From Bacteroidales bacterium (lineage in GTDB: Bacteria; Bacteroidota; Bacteroidia; Bacteroidales; UBA932): DNA of 64,000 nucleotides. The notes under the pieces were generated by a model. The model saw nothing but the letters and a program-made list of their open reading frames with translations, had not been told where the DNA came from and made no database searches. The stretch is taken from contig JAKSKD010000001.1 of assembly GCA_024401925.1 (NCBI GenBank), positions 62,001 to 126,000 of the forward strand, read 5' to 3'. Shown piece after piece: positions 9,442-18,532 of the stretch. The position numbers and the translations under genes are program-made. Position 1 is the first letter of the stretch. Each line of letters begins with the position of its first letter.

Positions 9442-10211
9442 GCTTCCTGCAGGAATTTTGTCAATTCGATGAAATCCTCGACTGAGAGTTTTTCGGCCCG
9501 GAGGTCGAAAACCGGCGAGGATGTGTCCATACCTTCTTTCAAAAGCGGCTTGAGGGCATTTCTCAATGTCTTCCTGCGCTGGTTGAAAGCTGTTTTCACA
9601 ACTGTCTTGAACATCTTTTCATCGCATCCCAGAGAAGTACGGGAATTGCGAGTGAGGCGGATGACCGCCGATTTCACCTTCGGAGGCGGGACGAATGCGC
9701 CCGGACCCACGGAGAGGACATATTCGATATCATACCACGCCTGAAGCAGCACGGACAGGATTCCATAGACTTTCGAACCGGGCTTTTCCGCGATTCTGTC
9801 CGCCACTTCCTTCTGTATCATACATACGACTTCCGGAACTTTGTCCTTGTCGTCAAGTATCTTGAAGAAAATCTGCGAAGAGATGTTGTATGGGAAATTA
9901 CCGATGACGCGGTAAGGGCCCTTGAAGAATTTTGATACATCCAGCTTCAGGTAATCCCCTTCTATGAGCTTTCCCTGCATTCCCTCGAAATGTGTCAGCA
10001 GGAAATGGACGGATTCCGTATCTATCTCTATCATCTTCGGGTCTATGTCCGTCCTCTTGAGGAGGTTTCTTGTCAGAACTCCCATACCGGGGCCTATTTC
10101 CAGCACGTCACGCACAGGGGAATCGGATGCCAGTGCATCCACAATCGCCTGCGCGATGCTGAGGTCTGTCAGGAAATGCTGACCCAATGCTTTCTTTGCC
10201 CTAACTTCCAT
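9438..10211 (-). CDS. rsmA: 16S rRNA dimethyladenosine transferase RsmA (KsgA)
   Basis: Uses SAM to dimethylate two adjacent adenines near the 3' end of 16S rRNA in late small-subunit assembly. KKALGQHFL (6-14), the SAM motif EIGPGMGVLT and the catalytic NFPYNIS are all present; the helical C-terminal domain has the usual FNQRRKTLRNAL. The 257 residues fit the family. It is transcribed away from mutS from its own -7 box and ends tail to tail with mrp, with a 4-base overlap. Confidence 0.97.
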   Translation of the reverse strand: MEVRAKKALGQHFLTDLSIAQAIVDALASDSPVRDVLEIGPGMGVLTRNLLKRTDIDPKMIEIDTESVHFLLTHFEGMQGKLIEGDYLKLDVSKFFKGPYRVIGNFPYNISSQIFFKILDDKDKVPEVVCMIQKEVADRIAEKPGSKVYGILSVLLQAWYDIEYVLSVGPGAFVPPPKVKSAVIRLTRNSRTSLGCDEKMFKTVVKTAFNQRRKTLRNALKPLLKEGMDTSSPVFDLRAEKLSVEDFIELTKFLQEA

Positions 10212-10238
10212 ACTGAATTATCGTCATTCTCCATCAGG

Positions 10239-10246
10239 CAAAGATA
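10239..10246 (-). promoter_or_regulatory. -7 box for rsmA
   Basis: Minus strand TATCTTTG, exact TAnnTTTG match, about 24 bases of leader before the ATG. It is one half of a compact divergent promoter with mutS. Confidence 0.6.
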
Positions 10247-10267
10247 CTGCTTTATTGTAAATATTTC

Positions 10268-10275
10268 TAAATTTG
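10268..10275 (+). promoter_or_regulatory. -7 box for mutS
   Basis: TAAATTTG, an exact match, ends 6 bases before the mutS ATG, so the predicted mRNA begins about 3 bases before the start codon. Confidence 0.6.
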
Positions 10276-10281
10276 TAGGAT

Positions 10282-12879
10282 ATGAAAGCAGCGGAAGATA
10301 CTCCCCTCTTAAAACAGTTTTTTGCCGTCAAGGCACAATTCCCGGACACTGTACTCCTGTACAGGGTCGGAGACTTCTATGAAACCTATGGGGATGATGC
10401 CCTGCTTGCCACGAAAGTCCTCGGAATAGTCCTTACGAAGAGGAGCAACGGCGACAAGGAAGCGGTTCCTATGGCCGGATTCCCGCACCACGCTCTTGAC
10501 GTCTATCTTCCGAAACTTGTACGCGCAGGCTACAAAGCCGCCATCTGCGACCAGCTCGAAGACCCGGCCCTTGCAGGGAAAAAGCTCGTAAAGCGCGGGG
10601 TGACGGAAGTCGTGACGCCGGGAATTGCATTCTCCGACGACATGCTGATACAGAAAGAGAACAATTTCCTCGCGGGACTCACTTTCGAAAAGGACTGCTG
10701 CGGAGTAGCATTTCTCGATGTCTCTACCGGCTCCTTCCAGATTGCGCAGGGTTCTCTCGACTACATCGGAACACTGCTGAGTTCTTTCAACCCAAAGGAA
10801 ATTGTTGTCCAGCACGGTTACGAAAAGGGAGTGAAGGAAAGATTCGGGAACTATTACGTATCAACACTTGACGAATGGGCCTTCGTATATGAAGCCTCAG
10901 TGGAGAACATCAAGAAGCAACTTTGCGTGGATTCCCTCAAGGGATACGCCATTGACAACTTCCCTCTCGGAATATGCTCTGCAGGAGCACTGCTCGTCTA
11001 TCTCAAGCAGACCCAGCATACCGGGCTGAAGAACATCACTTCCCTTTCCAGAATCGATGAGGGAAAATTCGTGTGGATGGACAAATTCACTTTCAGGAAT
11101 CTGGAAGTGTTCCACGCCCTTTCCGGAGGCGAAGAAGGTGTCGCACTAGTCGATGTCGTGGACAGATGTTCCTCCCCTATGGGCGCAAGGCTGCTGCGCC
11201 AGTGGCTTGCAATGCCGGTGATGGACATCAGGGAGCTGAACGACCGCTACGATATTGTACAGCATTTCGTTGAAAATGACGGAGATCTGGCTGAACTTCA
11301 GAAAAGCATAAATGCAGTCGGAGACCTTGAGAGAATCATTTCAAGGGCCGCAAACGGGAAGATTGCTCCGCGCGAAGTGATGCAGCTGGGCAGGAGCCTC
11401 GCCCAGATGGAGCCTATCAAGGAAATCTGCGGAGGTAAAGGCATCGCCCCTCTTGACTCCTTATGCGCAAAGATGAAGAACTGCGGGGAACTGCTTGGCG
11501 AGATACGCCGCGTCATGAGCGCAGACCCTGCTGCCGCAATAGGCAAAGGCGACATCATCGCAGAAGGAGTCAGCCCGGAACTTGACGAACTGCGCAGTAT
11601 CTCCCGGGGAAGCAAGGAATACCTTCTCCAGATGCAGCAGAGGGAAATAGAACGGACAGGAATCACATCCCTCAAGATAAGTTACAACAACGTGTTCGGC
11701 TATTATATCGAAGTCCGCAACACAGCCAGGGATAAAGTCCCTGAGGAATGGGTACGCAAACAAACCCTCGTCAATGCCGAGCGCTACATTACATCCGAGC
11801 TCAAGGAATATGAGGAAAAAATCCTCGGAGCCGAGGAAAAGATCTATGCCCTGGAATCAAGACTCTACGCAGATCTCGTCGGAAATATCCAGCAGAAGAT
11901 AGTGGACATCCAGACGAACTGCCGCATCATTTCAAGGATTGACGTGCTTTCCGGCTTCGCCCAGCTCGCTGTCTGCAACCACTACTGCAGGCCTGAAGTG
12001 AATGAAAGCCTTGAACTTGAAATTATCGAGGGCCGTCATCCCGTCATTGAAACACTGATGCCGGCAGGAGAAGAATATGTGCCGAATGACATCTTTCTGG
12101 ACAACAAGAAGCAGCAGATCATCATATTAACTGGTCCAAATATGGCTGGAAAATCCGCCCTTCTGCGCCAGACAGCACTGATTGTACTGCTCGCTCAGAC
12201 AGGATGCTTTGTCCCGGCGAAAAGCGCAAGGATAGGATACTTCGACAAGATTTTCACACGTGTTGGAGCCACCGACAACATCTCCCGTGGAGAATCTACC
12301 TTTATGGTGGAAATGCTGGAGACCTCTATGATTATGCATAATCTCTCGGACCGCTCTCTTGTACTTCTGGATGAGATCGGACGCGGAACATCCACATATG
12401 ACGGAATGTCCATCGCCCGCGCGCTTGTGGAATTCCTCCACGAAAACGGGAAACGTTCCAAGACCCTTTTCGCGACACATTATCACGAATTGAACGACCT
12501 CGAGGACAAATATGAGAGAGTGAAGAACTTCCATATCGCCGTCAAGGAATCCGGAAAACAGATAATCTTCCTCAGAAAGCTGAAAGAGGGAGGTGTCGCC
12601 CACAGTTTCGGTATACACGTGGCAAGGCTGGCAGGAATGCCTCCGGCTGTAATCGAAGCCGCGGAACGGACTCTGAAGCAACTGGAAGCAGGAACGGGAG
12701 GTCAGCCTGTCAAGACCTCCATAAAGGAAGAAGAAGGCCTGCAACTTTCATTCTTCCAGCTGGACGACCCGACGCTCAGTGCCCTGCGCGATCAGCTCAA
12801 GGCTGCAGACCTGAACAATATGACGCCGCTGGAAGCCTTCGACCTGCTTCGCTCCATGAAAAAAGAAATAGGATTATAA
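10282..12879 (+). CDS. mutS: DNA mismatch repair protein MutS
   Basis: Recognises base mismatches and small loops and recruits MutL. The 865 residues show the MutS1 order: mismatch-binding domain with the Phe-X-Glu wedge (Phe32-Tyr33-Glu34 in GDFYETYG), connector, lever and clamp, then the ABC-type ATPase with Walker A TGPNMAGKS (617-625), LDEIGRGTS and ATHYHEL. The C-terminal tail ends in a short helical dimerisation segment (TPLEAFDLLRSM). The predicted mRNA is nearly leaderless. A GH97 gene starts 4 bases after its stop codon, so the two probably share a transcript although their functions are unrelated. Confidence 0.98.
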   Translation: MKAAEDTPLLKQFFAVKAQFPDTVLLYRVGDFYETYGDDALLATKVLGIVLTKRSNGDKEAVPMAGFPHHALDVYLPKLVRAGYKAAICDQLEDPALAGKKLVKRGVTEVVTPGIAFSDDMLIQKENNFLAGLTFEKDCCGVAFLDVSTGSFQIAQGSLDYIGTLLSSFNPKEIVVQHGYEKGVKERFGNYYVSTLDEWAFVYEASVENIKKQLCVDSLKGYAIDNFPLGICSAGALLVYLKQTQHTGLKNITSLSRIDEGKFVWMDKFTFRNLEVFHALSGGEEGVALVDVVDRCSSPMGARLLRQWLAMPVMDIRELNDRYDIVQHFVENDGDLAELQKSINAVGDLERIISRAANGKIAPREVMQLGRSLAQMEPIKEICGGKGIAPLDSLCAKMKNCGELLGEIRRVMSADPAAAIGKGDIIAEGVSPELDELRSISRGSKEYLLQMQQREIERTGITSLKISYNNVFGYYIEVRNTARDKVPEEWVRKQTLVNAERYITSELKEYEEKILGAEEKIYALESRLYADLVGNIQQKIVDIQTNCRIISRIDVLSGFAQLAVCNHYCRPEVNESLELEIIEGRHPVIETLMPAGEEYVPNDIFLDNKKQQIIILTGPNMAGKSALLRQTALIVLLAQTGCFVPAKSARIGYFDKIFTRVGATDNISRGESTFMVEMLETSMIMHNLSDRSLVLLDEIGRGTSTYDGMSIARALVEFLHENGKRSKTLFATHYHELNDLEDKYERVKNFHIAVKESGKQIIFLRKLKEGGVAHSFGIHVARLAGMPPAVIEAAERTLKQLEAGTGGQPVKTSIKEEEGLQLSFFQLDDPTLSALRDQLKAADLNNMTPLEAFDLLRSMKKEIGL

Positions 12880-12883
12880 CACT

Positions 12884-14881
12884 ATGATAATGAAACGATT
12901 ACTAACCACCATCCTTGTCGCAATGATTGCAATATGTGCCATCGCGGCAGAAAAGCAGTACACAGTTACCTCCCCTGACGGGAAGACTGTTGTGAAGATC
13001 TATGCCGGAGAGAAACTCTCCTATGCTGTATCCGTTGACGGGACCTGCATCCTGGCTAAATCGGAAATCGGAATGAAACTTGACGGAGGAATTATCTATG
13101 GAGGAAACGCAAGTGTTTCCAGCGCGAAGAAGACAAGCGTGGACAAGACCATCACCCCGGATATTTACAAAAAGGCACAAATCAGGGATCACTACAACCA
13201 GATTGTACTCAACTTCAAAGATTTCTATCTGACATTCAGGGCCTATGACGAAGGTGTTGCATACCGCTTCAAATCAAAGTCTAAATCTGATTTCTTCGTA
13301 ATGGACGAGACGGCTTCATTCTTCTTCCCGGAGGACTGGCAGGCATTTGTCCCTTATGTTTCACATCAGAGACAACCTCTTGAGGAGCAGTTCTACAGCT
13401 CATACGAGAACACCTATCTCCATCAGCCTCTGAGCAGTTGGGACCCTAAGCGCATTGCTTTCATGCCTTTCGTCGTAGAGGCTGCGGGATATAAGGTGGC
13501 AATCACCGAAGCGGACCTCCTCAACTATCCTGGAATGTATCTCTACAACGGAGACAAGTCCACTACGCTGAAAGGAATTTTCCCTAAATATCCGGACAAA
13601 ATAAAGCAGGGAGGTCACAATATGCTGCAGGGCGAAGTCCAGACCCGTCATAACTATATCGCAAGGGCCGGAGCCGGAGAGGAGTTCCCTTGGAGAGTCC
13701 TCGTGATTGCACGCGAAGACAAGGAACTTACAAACAGCGATCTCGTCTTCTGCCTTGCCACGCCTGCCAAGGCCGGTTCGGACTGGAGTTGGATAAAACC
13801 TGGAAAAGTTGCCTGGGATTGGTGGAATGACTGGAATCTCTACGGAGTGGATTTCGAGGCCGGAATCAATAACGAAACTTACAAATACTACATTGATTTC
13901 GCCGCAGCAAAAGGCATCCAGTATGTAATCCTCGACGAAGGATGGTCTGTTACAGGTGCTGCCGACCTCAGTCAGGTCGTCCCGGAAATAGACCTTGATG
14001 AAATATGCTCATATGCGAAGGACAAAGGCGTAGATATCGTTCTCTGGGCAGGCTACTGGGCTTTCAACAGAGATATGGAGAGCATTTGCAAAAAGTATTC
14101 GGAGATGGGAGTCAAAGGATTCAAGATAGACTTCATGGATCGAGACGACCAACCGATGGTCAATTTCTATGTCCGCGCAGCACAGACAGCCGCCAAATAC
14201 AAGATGTTCGTGGATTTCCACGGTGCATACAAACCAACGGGTCTCAACCGTACATACCCTAATATTGTCAATTATGAAGGCGTGCTCGGTCTGGAAAATC
14301 TCAAATGGGCTCCGATAGCGCTCGATATGGTGAAACACGATGTTACAATCCCATTCACCAGAATGGTGGCAGGTCCTTTCGACTACACCCAGGGCGCTAT
14401 GCGCAATGCGACAAGGCAGTCATATCATCCAAGCAACTCGGAGCCTATGAGCCAGGGCACAAGATGCCATCAGCTTGCGGAGTTCGTCATATTCGATTCA
14501 CCGTTCTCAATGCTTTGCGACTCTCCTTCCAACTACCTGTCAGAGCCGGAATGCACCAAGTTCATTGCTGAAATACCTACAGTATGGGATGAGACCGTGG
14601 CTATCGACGGAAAAATTTCAGAATTCGTGGCAATGGGACGCCGCAGCGGCAGCACCTGGTATCTCGGAGCTCTGACCAACTGGACAGCCAGAGACCTCAG
14701 CATCAAACTGGACTTCCTGCCGGAAGGGACATATGATGTTGAAATATTCCAGGATGGAGTAAATGCAGAGAAGGCTGCACGCGACTTCAAGATTGTCCAC
14801 AGCACTGTAAGAAGCGGAGAAACTATTGACCTCCACCTTGCTTCCGGCGGCGGCTGGACAGCAAAACTTACCAGGAAATAA
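12884..14881 (+). CDS. Glycoside hydrolase family 97 (alpha-glucosidase/alpha-galactosidase)
   Basis: A signal peptide (about 1-21, CAIAA) leads to an N-terminal beta-sandwich, a TIM barrel and a C-terminal beta domain, the GH97 arrangement over 665 residues. YVILDEGWS (near 347), GFKIDFMDRDDQ (near 418), FHGAYKPTG and RTYPN are family signatures. GH97 holds inverting SusB-like alpha-glucosidases and retaining alpha-galactosidases; the Asp in KIDFMD sits where retaining members have a nucleophile, but I cannot decide the mechanism by eye. It probably acts in the periplasm on alpha-linked oligosaccharides. An alternative start is the ATG two codons later (12890). Its final 14 bases overlap the end of the convergent NSS transporter gene. 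Confidence 0.9.
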   Translation: MIMKRLLTTILVAMIAICAIAAEKQYTVTSPDGKTVVKIYAGEKLSYAVSVDGTCILAKSEIGMKLDGGIIYGGNASVSSAKKTSVDKTITPDIYKKAQIRDHYNQIVLNFKDFYLTFRAYDEGVAYRFKSKSKSDFFVMDETASFFFPEDWQAFVPYVSHQRQPLEEQFYSSYENTYLHQPLSSWDPKRIAFMPFVVEAAGYKVAITEADLLNYPGMYLYNGDKSTTLKGIFPKYPDKIKQGGHNMLQGEVQTRHNYIARAGAGEEFPWRVLVIAREDKELTNSDLVFCLATPAKAGSDWSWIKPGKVAWDWWNDWNLYGVDFEAGINNETYKYYIDFAAAKGIQYVILDEGWSVTGAADLSQVVPEIDLDEICSYAKDKGVDIVLWAGYWAFNRDMESICKKYSEMGVKGFKIDFMDRDDQPMVNFYVRAAQTAAKYKMFVDFHGAYKPTGLNRTYPNIVNYEGVLGLENLKWAPIALDMVKHDVTIPFTRMVAGPFDYTQGAMRNATRQSYHPSNSEPMSQGTRCHQLAEFVIFDSPFSMLCDSPSNYLSEPECTKFIAEIPTVWDETVAIDGKISEFVAMGRRSGSTWYLGALTNWTARDLSIKLDFLPEGTYDVEIFQDGVNAEKAARDFKIVHSTVRSGETIDLHLASGGGWTAKLTRK

Positions 14882-16202
14882 AATTGGAAATGAATATCAG
14901 CGCGATCCCTATCGGAGCCACATATCTGAGGACAAAATAAAGAGTCTTGAAAATCCGCTGATTGAACCTGATGGAACCGTTGTTGGTGAGTTCGCTCTCA
15001 ACAACGGTTTTCTTCATCTTCCATCCCACGAACAGACAGAATCCCAACGCTCCGAGTGTCATAAGGATATTTGATGACGTGAAGTCCATGATGTCGAATA
15101 ACCTTGGGAAGATGACGCACAGAATTCCACCGAGCCACCCTATCACGAATACCAGGACTGTCGCCTTCTTTCTGGACAAGCGCCTTTCCTCAACAAGATA
15201 TGCAGTACATACCTCGAACATCGATACTTCCGAAGTGAGAGCCGCCACAAGTATTGCAAAGAAAAATGCAATCGTGACTATTTTGCTCAACATTGGTGAA
15301 GTGGCTCCAACCTGTGAAAATACATATGGAAGAGACTCGAAGACCAATCCGGGTCCTGCACTCGGTTCTATTCCTGCCGAAAAGGCGGCCGGCATTATTA
15401 CAAAACTGGCAATAAGAGCGAACATCAGGTCAAAGACAGCCGTCAGGAAGCCTGATTCTATAATATTCTCTTGTTTCTTCATATACGAAGAATAGGTCAG
15501 AATGGTCCCTACGCCAAGCGACAGAGAAAAGAAAGACTGTCCCATCGCCGCCGCGATTGCAGGACCTGAAATTTTGCTGAAATCAGGTTTGATGAGATAC
15601 GAAACGCCTTTCCCGGCTCCCGGGGCAAGAAGAGAGAATGCCATAAGCAGAACCATCGTGGAGAAAAGAGCAGGCATTGCCAGGTTGGACATTTTTTCAA
15701 TACCTTTCCTGACGCCTCCGCGAACCACCAGTGCAGTAAGAAGAATGAAAACCGTGTGGCAGATAACAGGTGTCCATACCGAACCGGTGAAATGGGTGAA
15801 CAGAGATGATACTTCTGCCTTTGTCATCTCTCCAAATGATTGGATGACAGAATAATACAAGTACCCGACGGACCAGCCTCCCACAACGCTGTAATAACAG
15901 ACGATTATCATCGGTGTTATTACTGAAAAGTAGCACAATATCTTCCACCTGGATTCCGGAGCCAGTTTGTTGAAAGCGCCAAAGGTACTGCTTTGTGTGC
16001 TCCTGCCAATCAATGATTCTGCAAAAAATATAGGGAGAGCGAACAGTGCGGAAAAAATAATATAGAGGATAATGAAAGCGGCACCTCCATTTTCTCCCAC
16101 GATATAAGGGAACCTCCATATGTTACCCAGGCCTATCGCCGATCCGGCGAGCGCGAATACTGCGCTGAATTTTCCTGCGAATGTCTCCCTGTTCTGCCCC
16201 AT
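14868..16202 (-). CDS. Sodium:neurotransmitter symporter family (NSS/SNF) transporter
   Basis: A 444-residue polytopic inner-membrane protein with about 11-12 hydrophobic segments. TM1 contains the Na+-site signature GSAIGLGNIWRFPY (about 16-29) typical of LeuT-fold amino-acid or tryptophan importers, and ENGGAAF follows. Substrate cannot be told from sequence; an amino acid is most likely. It is the last gene of the minus-strand series starting with the Na/Pi transporter, beginning 18 bases after the folA stop. Confidence 0.92.
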   Translation of the reverse strand: MGQNRETFAGKFSAVFALAGSAIGLGNIWRFPYIVGENGGAAFIILYIIFSALFALPIFFAESLIGRSTQSSTFGAFNKLAPESRWKILCYFSVITPMIIVCYYSVVGGWSVGYLYYSVIQSFGEMTKAEVSSLFTHFTGSVWTPVICHTVFILLTALVVRGGVRKGIEKMSNLAMPALFSTMVLLMAFSLLAPGAGKGVSYLIKPDFSKISGPAIAAAMGQSFFSLSLGVGTILTYSSYMKKQENIIESGFLTAVFDLMFALIASFVIMPAAFSAGIEPSAGPGLVFESLPYVFSQVGATSPMLSKIVTIAFFFAILVAALTSEVSMFEVCTAYLVEERRLSRKKATVLVFVIGWLGGILCVIFPRLFDIMDFTSSNILMTLGALGFCLFVGWKMKKTVVESELTNNGSIRFNQRIFKTLYFVLRYVAPIGIALIFISNFISW

Positions 16203-16220
16203 CCTTATTTTTGTCGTGCC

Positions 16221-16709
16221 TTATTTACGTTTGTATATGGCAAACTCGTACTCAAGTCCTGATTCCTCATCCTTGTTGACCGGAGAAATCGAATCCAGTT
16301 TCCAAATGCTCATATCTATCTCCGGGAAAAAGGCATCCGCGTTCTCGACTACGGTATGGACGTGAGTGATGTACAGCACATCCATAAAGTTGATAGCTGC
16401 TTTATAGACAGAAGCACCGCCCATCACGAAGCATTTCTGTGCAGGCTCAGCCTCGGCAAATGCCTCATCGAAAGAATAGACACAAGTTGCCTCCGGAATA
16501 GGGTCCCCTCCTAGATTGAGGACAATGTTCTTGCGTCCTTTCAGCGGCCTGAACGGAAGGGAAAAATATGTCGTACGCCCCATTATGACGGGATAACCGG
16601 CAGTGACACTTTTAAAATATTTCAAATCTCCGGAAATGTGCCAGGGAAGGTCCCCTTTCACACCTATTCCATTATTCTCGCCAATGGCTACAATAAGACA
16701 TTTTTCCAT
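16221..16709 (-). CDS. folA: Dihydrofolate reductase
   Basis: Reduces dihydrofolate to tetrahydrofolate with NADPH. Recognisable features are IVAIGENNGIG, GDLPWHISGDLKYFK (the WxxxxDLxxFK substrate site), VIMGRTTY and FVMGGASVY. The open frame extends 18 codons further, into the 20-base gap and the end of thyA, but MEKCLIVAIG at 16709 is the natural DHFR start and gives 162 residues. It follows thyA, whose reaction makes the dihydrofolate it recycles. Confidence 0.96.
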   Translation of the reverse strand: MEKCLIVAIGENNGIGVKGDLPWHISGDLKYFKSVTAGYPVIMGRTTYFSLPFRPLKGRKNIVLNLGGDPIPEATCVYSFDEAFAEAEPAQKCFVMGGASVYKAAINFMDVLYITHVHTVVENADAFFPEIDMSIWKLDSISPVNKDEESGLEYEFAIYKRK

Positions 16710-16729
16710 AATCCATTCTTTTTTCGGAG

Positions 16730-17524
16730 TTATACTGCTACCGGGGCCTTTATCGCCGGCCACGGATCATAATCTACAAGTTCGAAATCCTCATATTTGA
16801 AATCAAAGATGCTCCTAACTTCAGGATTGATCTTCATCTTCGGTAGTTTCCTGGGTTCCCTGCTGAGCTGGAGGTCGGCCTGCTCAAGGTGGTTCAGGTA
16901 GAGGTGGGTGTCACCGGTAGTGTGGATAAATTCGCCCGGCTCAAGTCCGCATACCTGCGCAATCATCATTGTCAGAAGAGCATAGGATGCAATATTGAAT
17001 GGAACTCCGAGGAAAGTATCCGCACTTCTCTGATAGAGTTGGCAGGAAAGTTTCCCCTCTGCCACATAAAACTGGAACAGGCAGTGGCAAGGAGGCAGTG
17101 CCATCTTCTCAACTTCTCCGACATTCCAGGCAGAAACAAGCAGCCTTCTGGAATTCGGGTTATTCTTTATAGTATCAATAAGATTACTCAGCTGGTCAAT
17201 GGTCTTTCCATCCGGAGTCGGCCAGCTTCTCCACTGATGTCCGTACACAGGACCCAGATCGCCGTTCTCATCTGCCCACTCGTCCCAGATGCTCACTCCG
17301 TGATCCTTCAGGTATTTGATGTTGGTATCTCCGGAAATGAACCACAGAAGTTCATAGATGATGGACTTCAAATGGACTTTCTTGGTGGTCAGCAGAGGAA
17401 AGCCCTCGCTGAGGTCATAGCGACACTGATAGCCGAAAATGCTTTTTGTACCGACGCCCGTGCGGTCTTCCTTTACAGTTCCGGTGTCCCGGATGGTGCG
17501 GAGCAAATCCAGATATTGTTTCAT
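16730..17524 (-). CDS. thyA: Thymidylate synthase (ThyA)
   Basis: Converts dUMP to dTMP with methylene-tetrahydrofolate. The 264 residues match the ThyA standard. EDRTGVGT (Arg near 21), LPPCHC with the catalytic Cys, [17 protein letters not shown] and HLYLNH are intact. Its ATG overlaps the galM stop by four bases (ATGA), so the two are likely translationally coupled. Followed by folA. Confidence 0.98.
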   Translation of the reverse strand: MKQYLDLLRTIRDTGTVKEDRTGVGTKSIFGYQCRYDLSEGFPLLTTKKVHLKSIIYELLWFISGDTNIKYLKDHGVSIWDEWADENGDLGPVYGHQWRSWPTPDGKTIDQLSNLIDTIKNNPNSRRLLVSAWNVGEVEKMALPPCHCLFQFYVAEGKLSCQLYQRSADTFLGVPFNIASYALLTMMIAQVCGLEPGEFIHTTGDTHLYLNHLEQADLQLSREPRKLPKMKINPEVRSIFDFKYEDFELVDYDPWPAIKAPVAV

Positions 17525-18531
17525 TTCACTGAGAATGCAAAGATTATAGCCTCACTGTATACTTCTCCCGGGCGGAGAACCGTTGTAGGGTATTCAGGCT
17601 GATTAGGAGAATCAGGATAGTGCTGACATTCTATTGCCACCCCGTAATAATCATTGTATGTATGGCCGTTCTTGCCCGCCAGGCATCCACCAAGCCAGTT
17701 TCCTGTATAAACCTGCACTGCAGGCTGGGTCGTAAAGATATTGAGGACACGGCCTGTCTTCTCGGAATACAACTCTGCGGCTTCCTGCAGCTGACCTGGA
17801 ACATATCCGTCAATCAGGAAACAATTGTCGTATCCCTTTCCGTATTTGATTGCAGGATAATCGGCCCTCAAATCTTTTCCGAGAGCCTTCGGATTTACGA
17901 AATCCATAGGTGTTCCGGCCACGGGAGCGGACTCTCCGAGAGGAATGAGGTTCTCATCTGTAGGAAGGAACTCCGATGCATTGAGGCGGAGGATGTGGTC
18001 TTCGATGGTCCCGCTGCCTTCCCCGTCAAGATTGAAATAAGCGTGGTTGGTCAGATTGACTACCGTGGTTTTGTCTGTTTCAGCAGTGAAAGTAAGTTTC
18101 AGTTCATTATCCTCGCTCCACTCATAATGGGCGACAACCTTGAGATTGCCCGGATATCCGGCTTCACCATCCTCTGAGAAATACATGAACTCAACAGCAC
18201 CGTCCACTTCTCGACTCTCCCAAATCTTGTTCTGGAAGCCGTCAGGTCCTCCGTGGAGATGGTTAGGACCATTGTTTATAGGGAGTTCATACTCTTTTCC
18301 CTCTAGGGTGAACCTGCCGGCGGCAATCCTGTTGGCGAACCTTCCCGGACATTTGCCCAAGCAAGGACCATCACCAATATATGATTCTGCCTTTTCATAA
18401 CCCAGCGCAATGTCCGCAATCTTTCCTTCCCTGTCCGGAACGTTGATTGCAACGATGGCTGCTCCGAGATTGGAGAGGACAACACTGGCCCCCTTGCTGT
18501 TTTTAAGCGTATAAGTCTTTACTCCTTCCAT
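17521..18531 (-). CDS. galM: Aldose 1-epimerase (mutarotase)
   Basis: Interconverts alpha and beta anomers of galactose or glucose at the head of the Leloir pathway. Signatures are [18 protein letters not shown] (catalytic and binding His region), [11 protein letters not shown] and the late [12 protein letters not shown] with the catalytic Glu. 336 residues; no signal peptide, so cytoplasmic. It starts 1 base after the stop of the Na/Pi gene and overlaps thyA by 4 bases. galK, the next Leloir enzyme, lies 5 kb away on the same strand in a different unit. Confidence 0.95.
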   Translation of the reverse strand: MEGVKTYTLKNSKGASVVLSNLGAAIVAINVPDREGKIADIALGYEKAESYIGDGPCLGKCPGRFANRIAAGRFTLEGKEYELPINNGPNHLHGGPDGFQNKIWESREVDGAVEFMYFSEDGEAGYPGNLKVVAHYEWSEDNELKLTFTAETDKTTVVNLTNHAYFNLDGEGSGTIEDHILRLNASEFLPTDENLIPLGESAPVAGTPMDFVNPKALGKDLRADYPAIKYGKGYDNCFLIDGYVPGQLQEAAELYSEKTGRVLNIFTTQPAVQVYTGNWLGGCLAGKNGHTYNDYYGVAIECQHYPDSPNQPEYPTTVLRPGEVYSEAIIFAFSVK

Positions 18532-18532
18532 A

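Noticed and set aside
16889..17602. 237-codon plus-strand frame over thyA and galM
   Set aside because: Lies wholly opposite well-conserved coding sequence and shows no motif.
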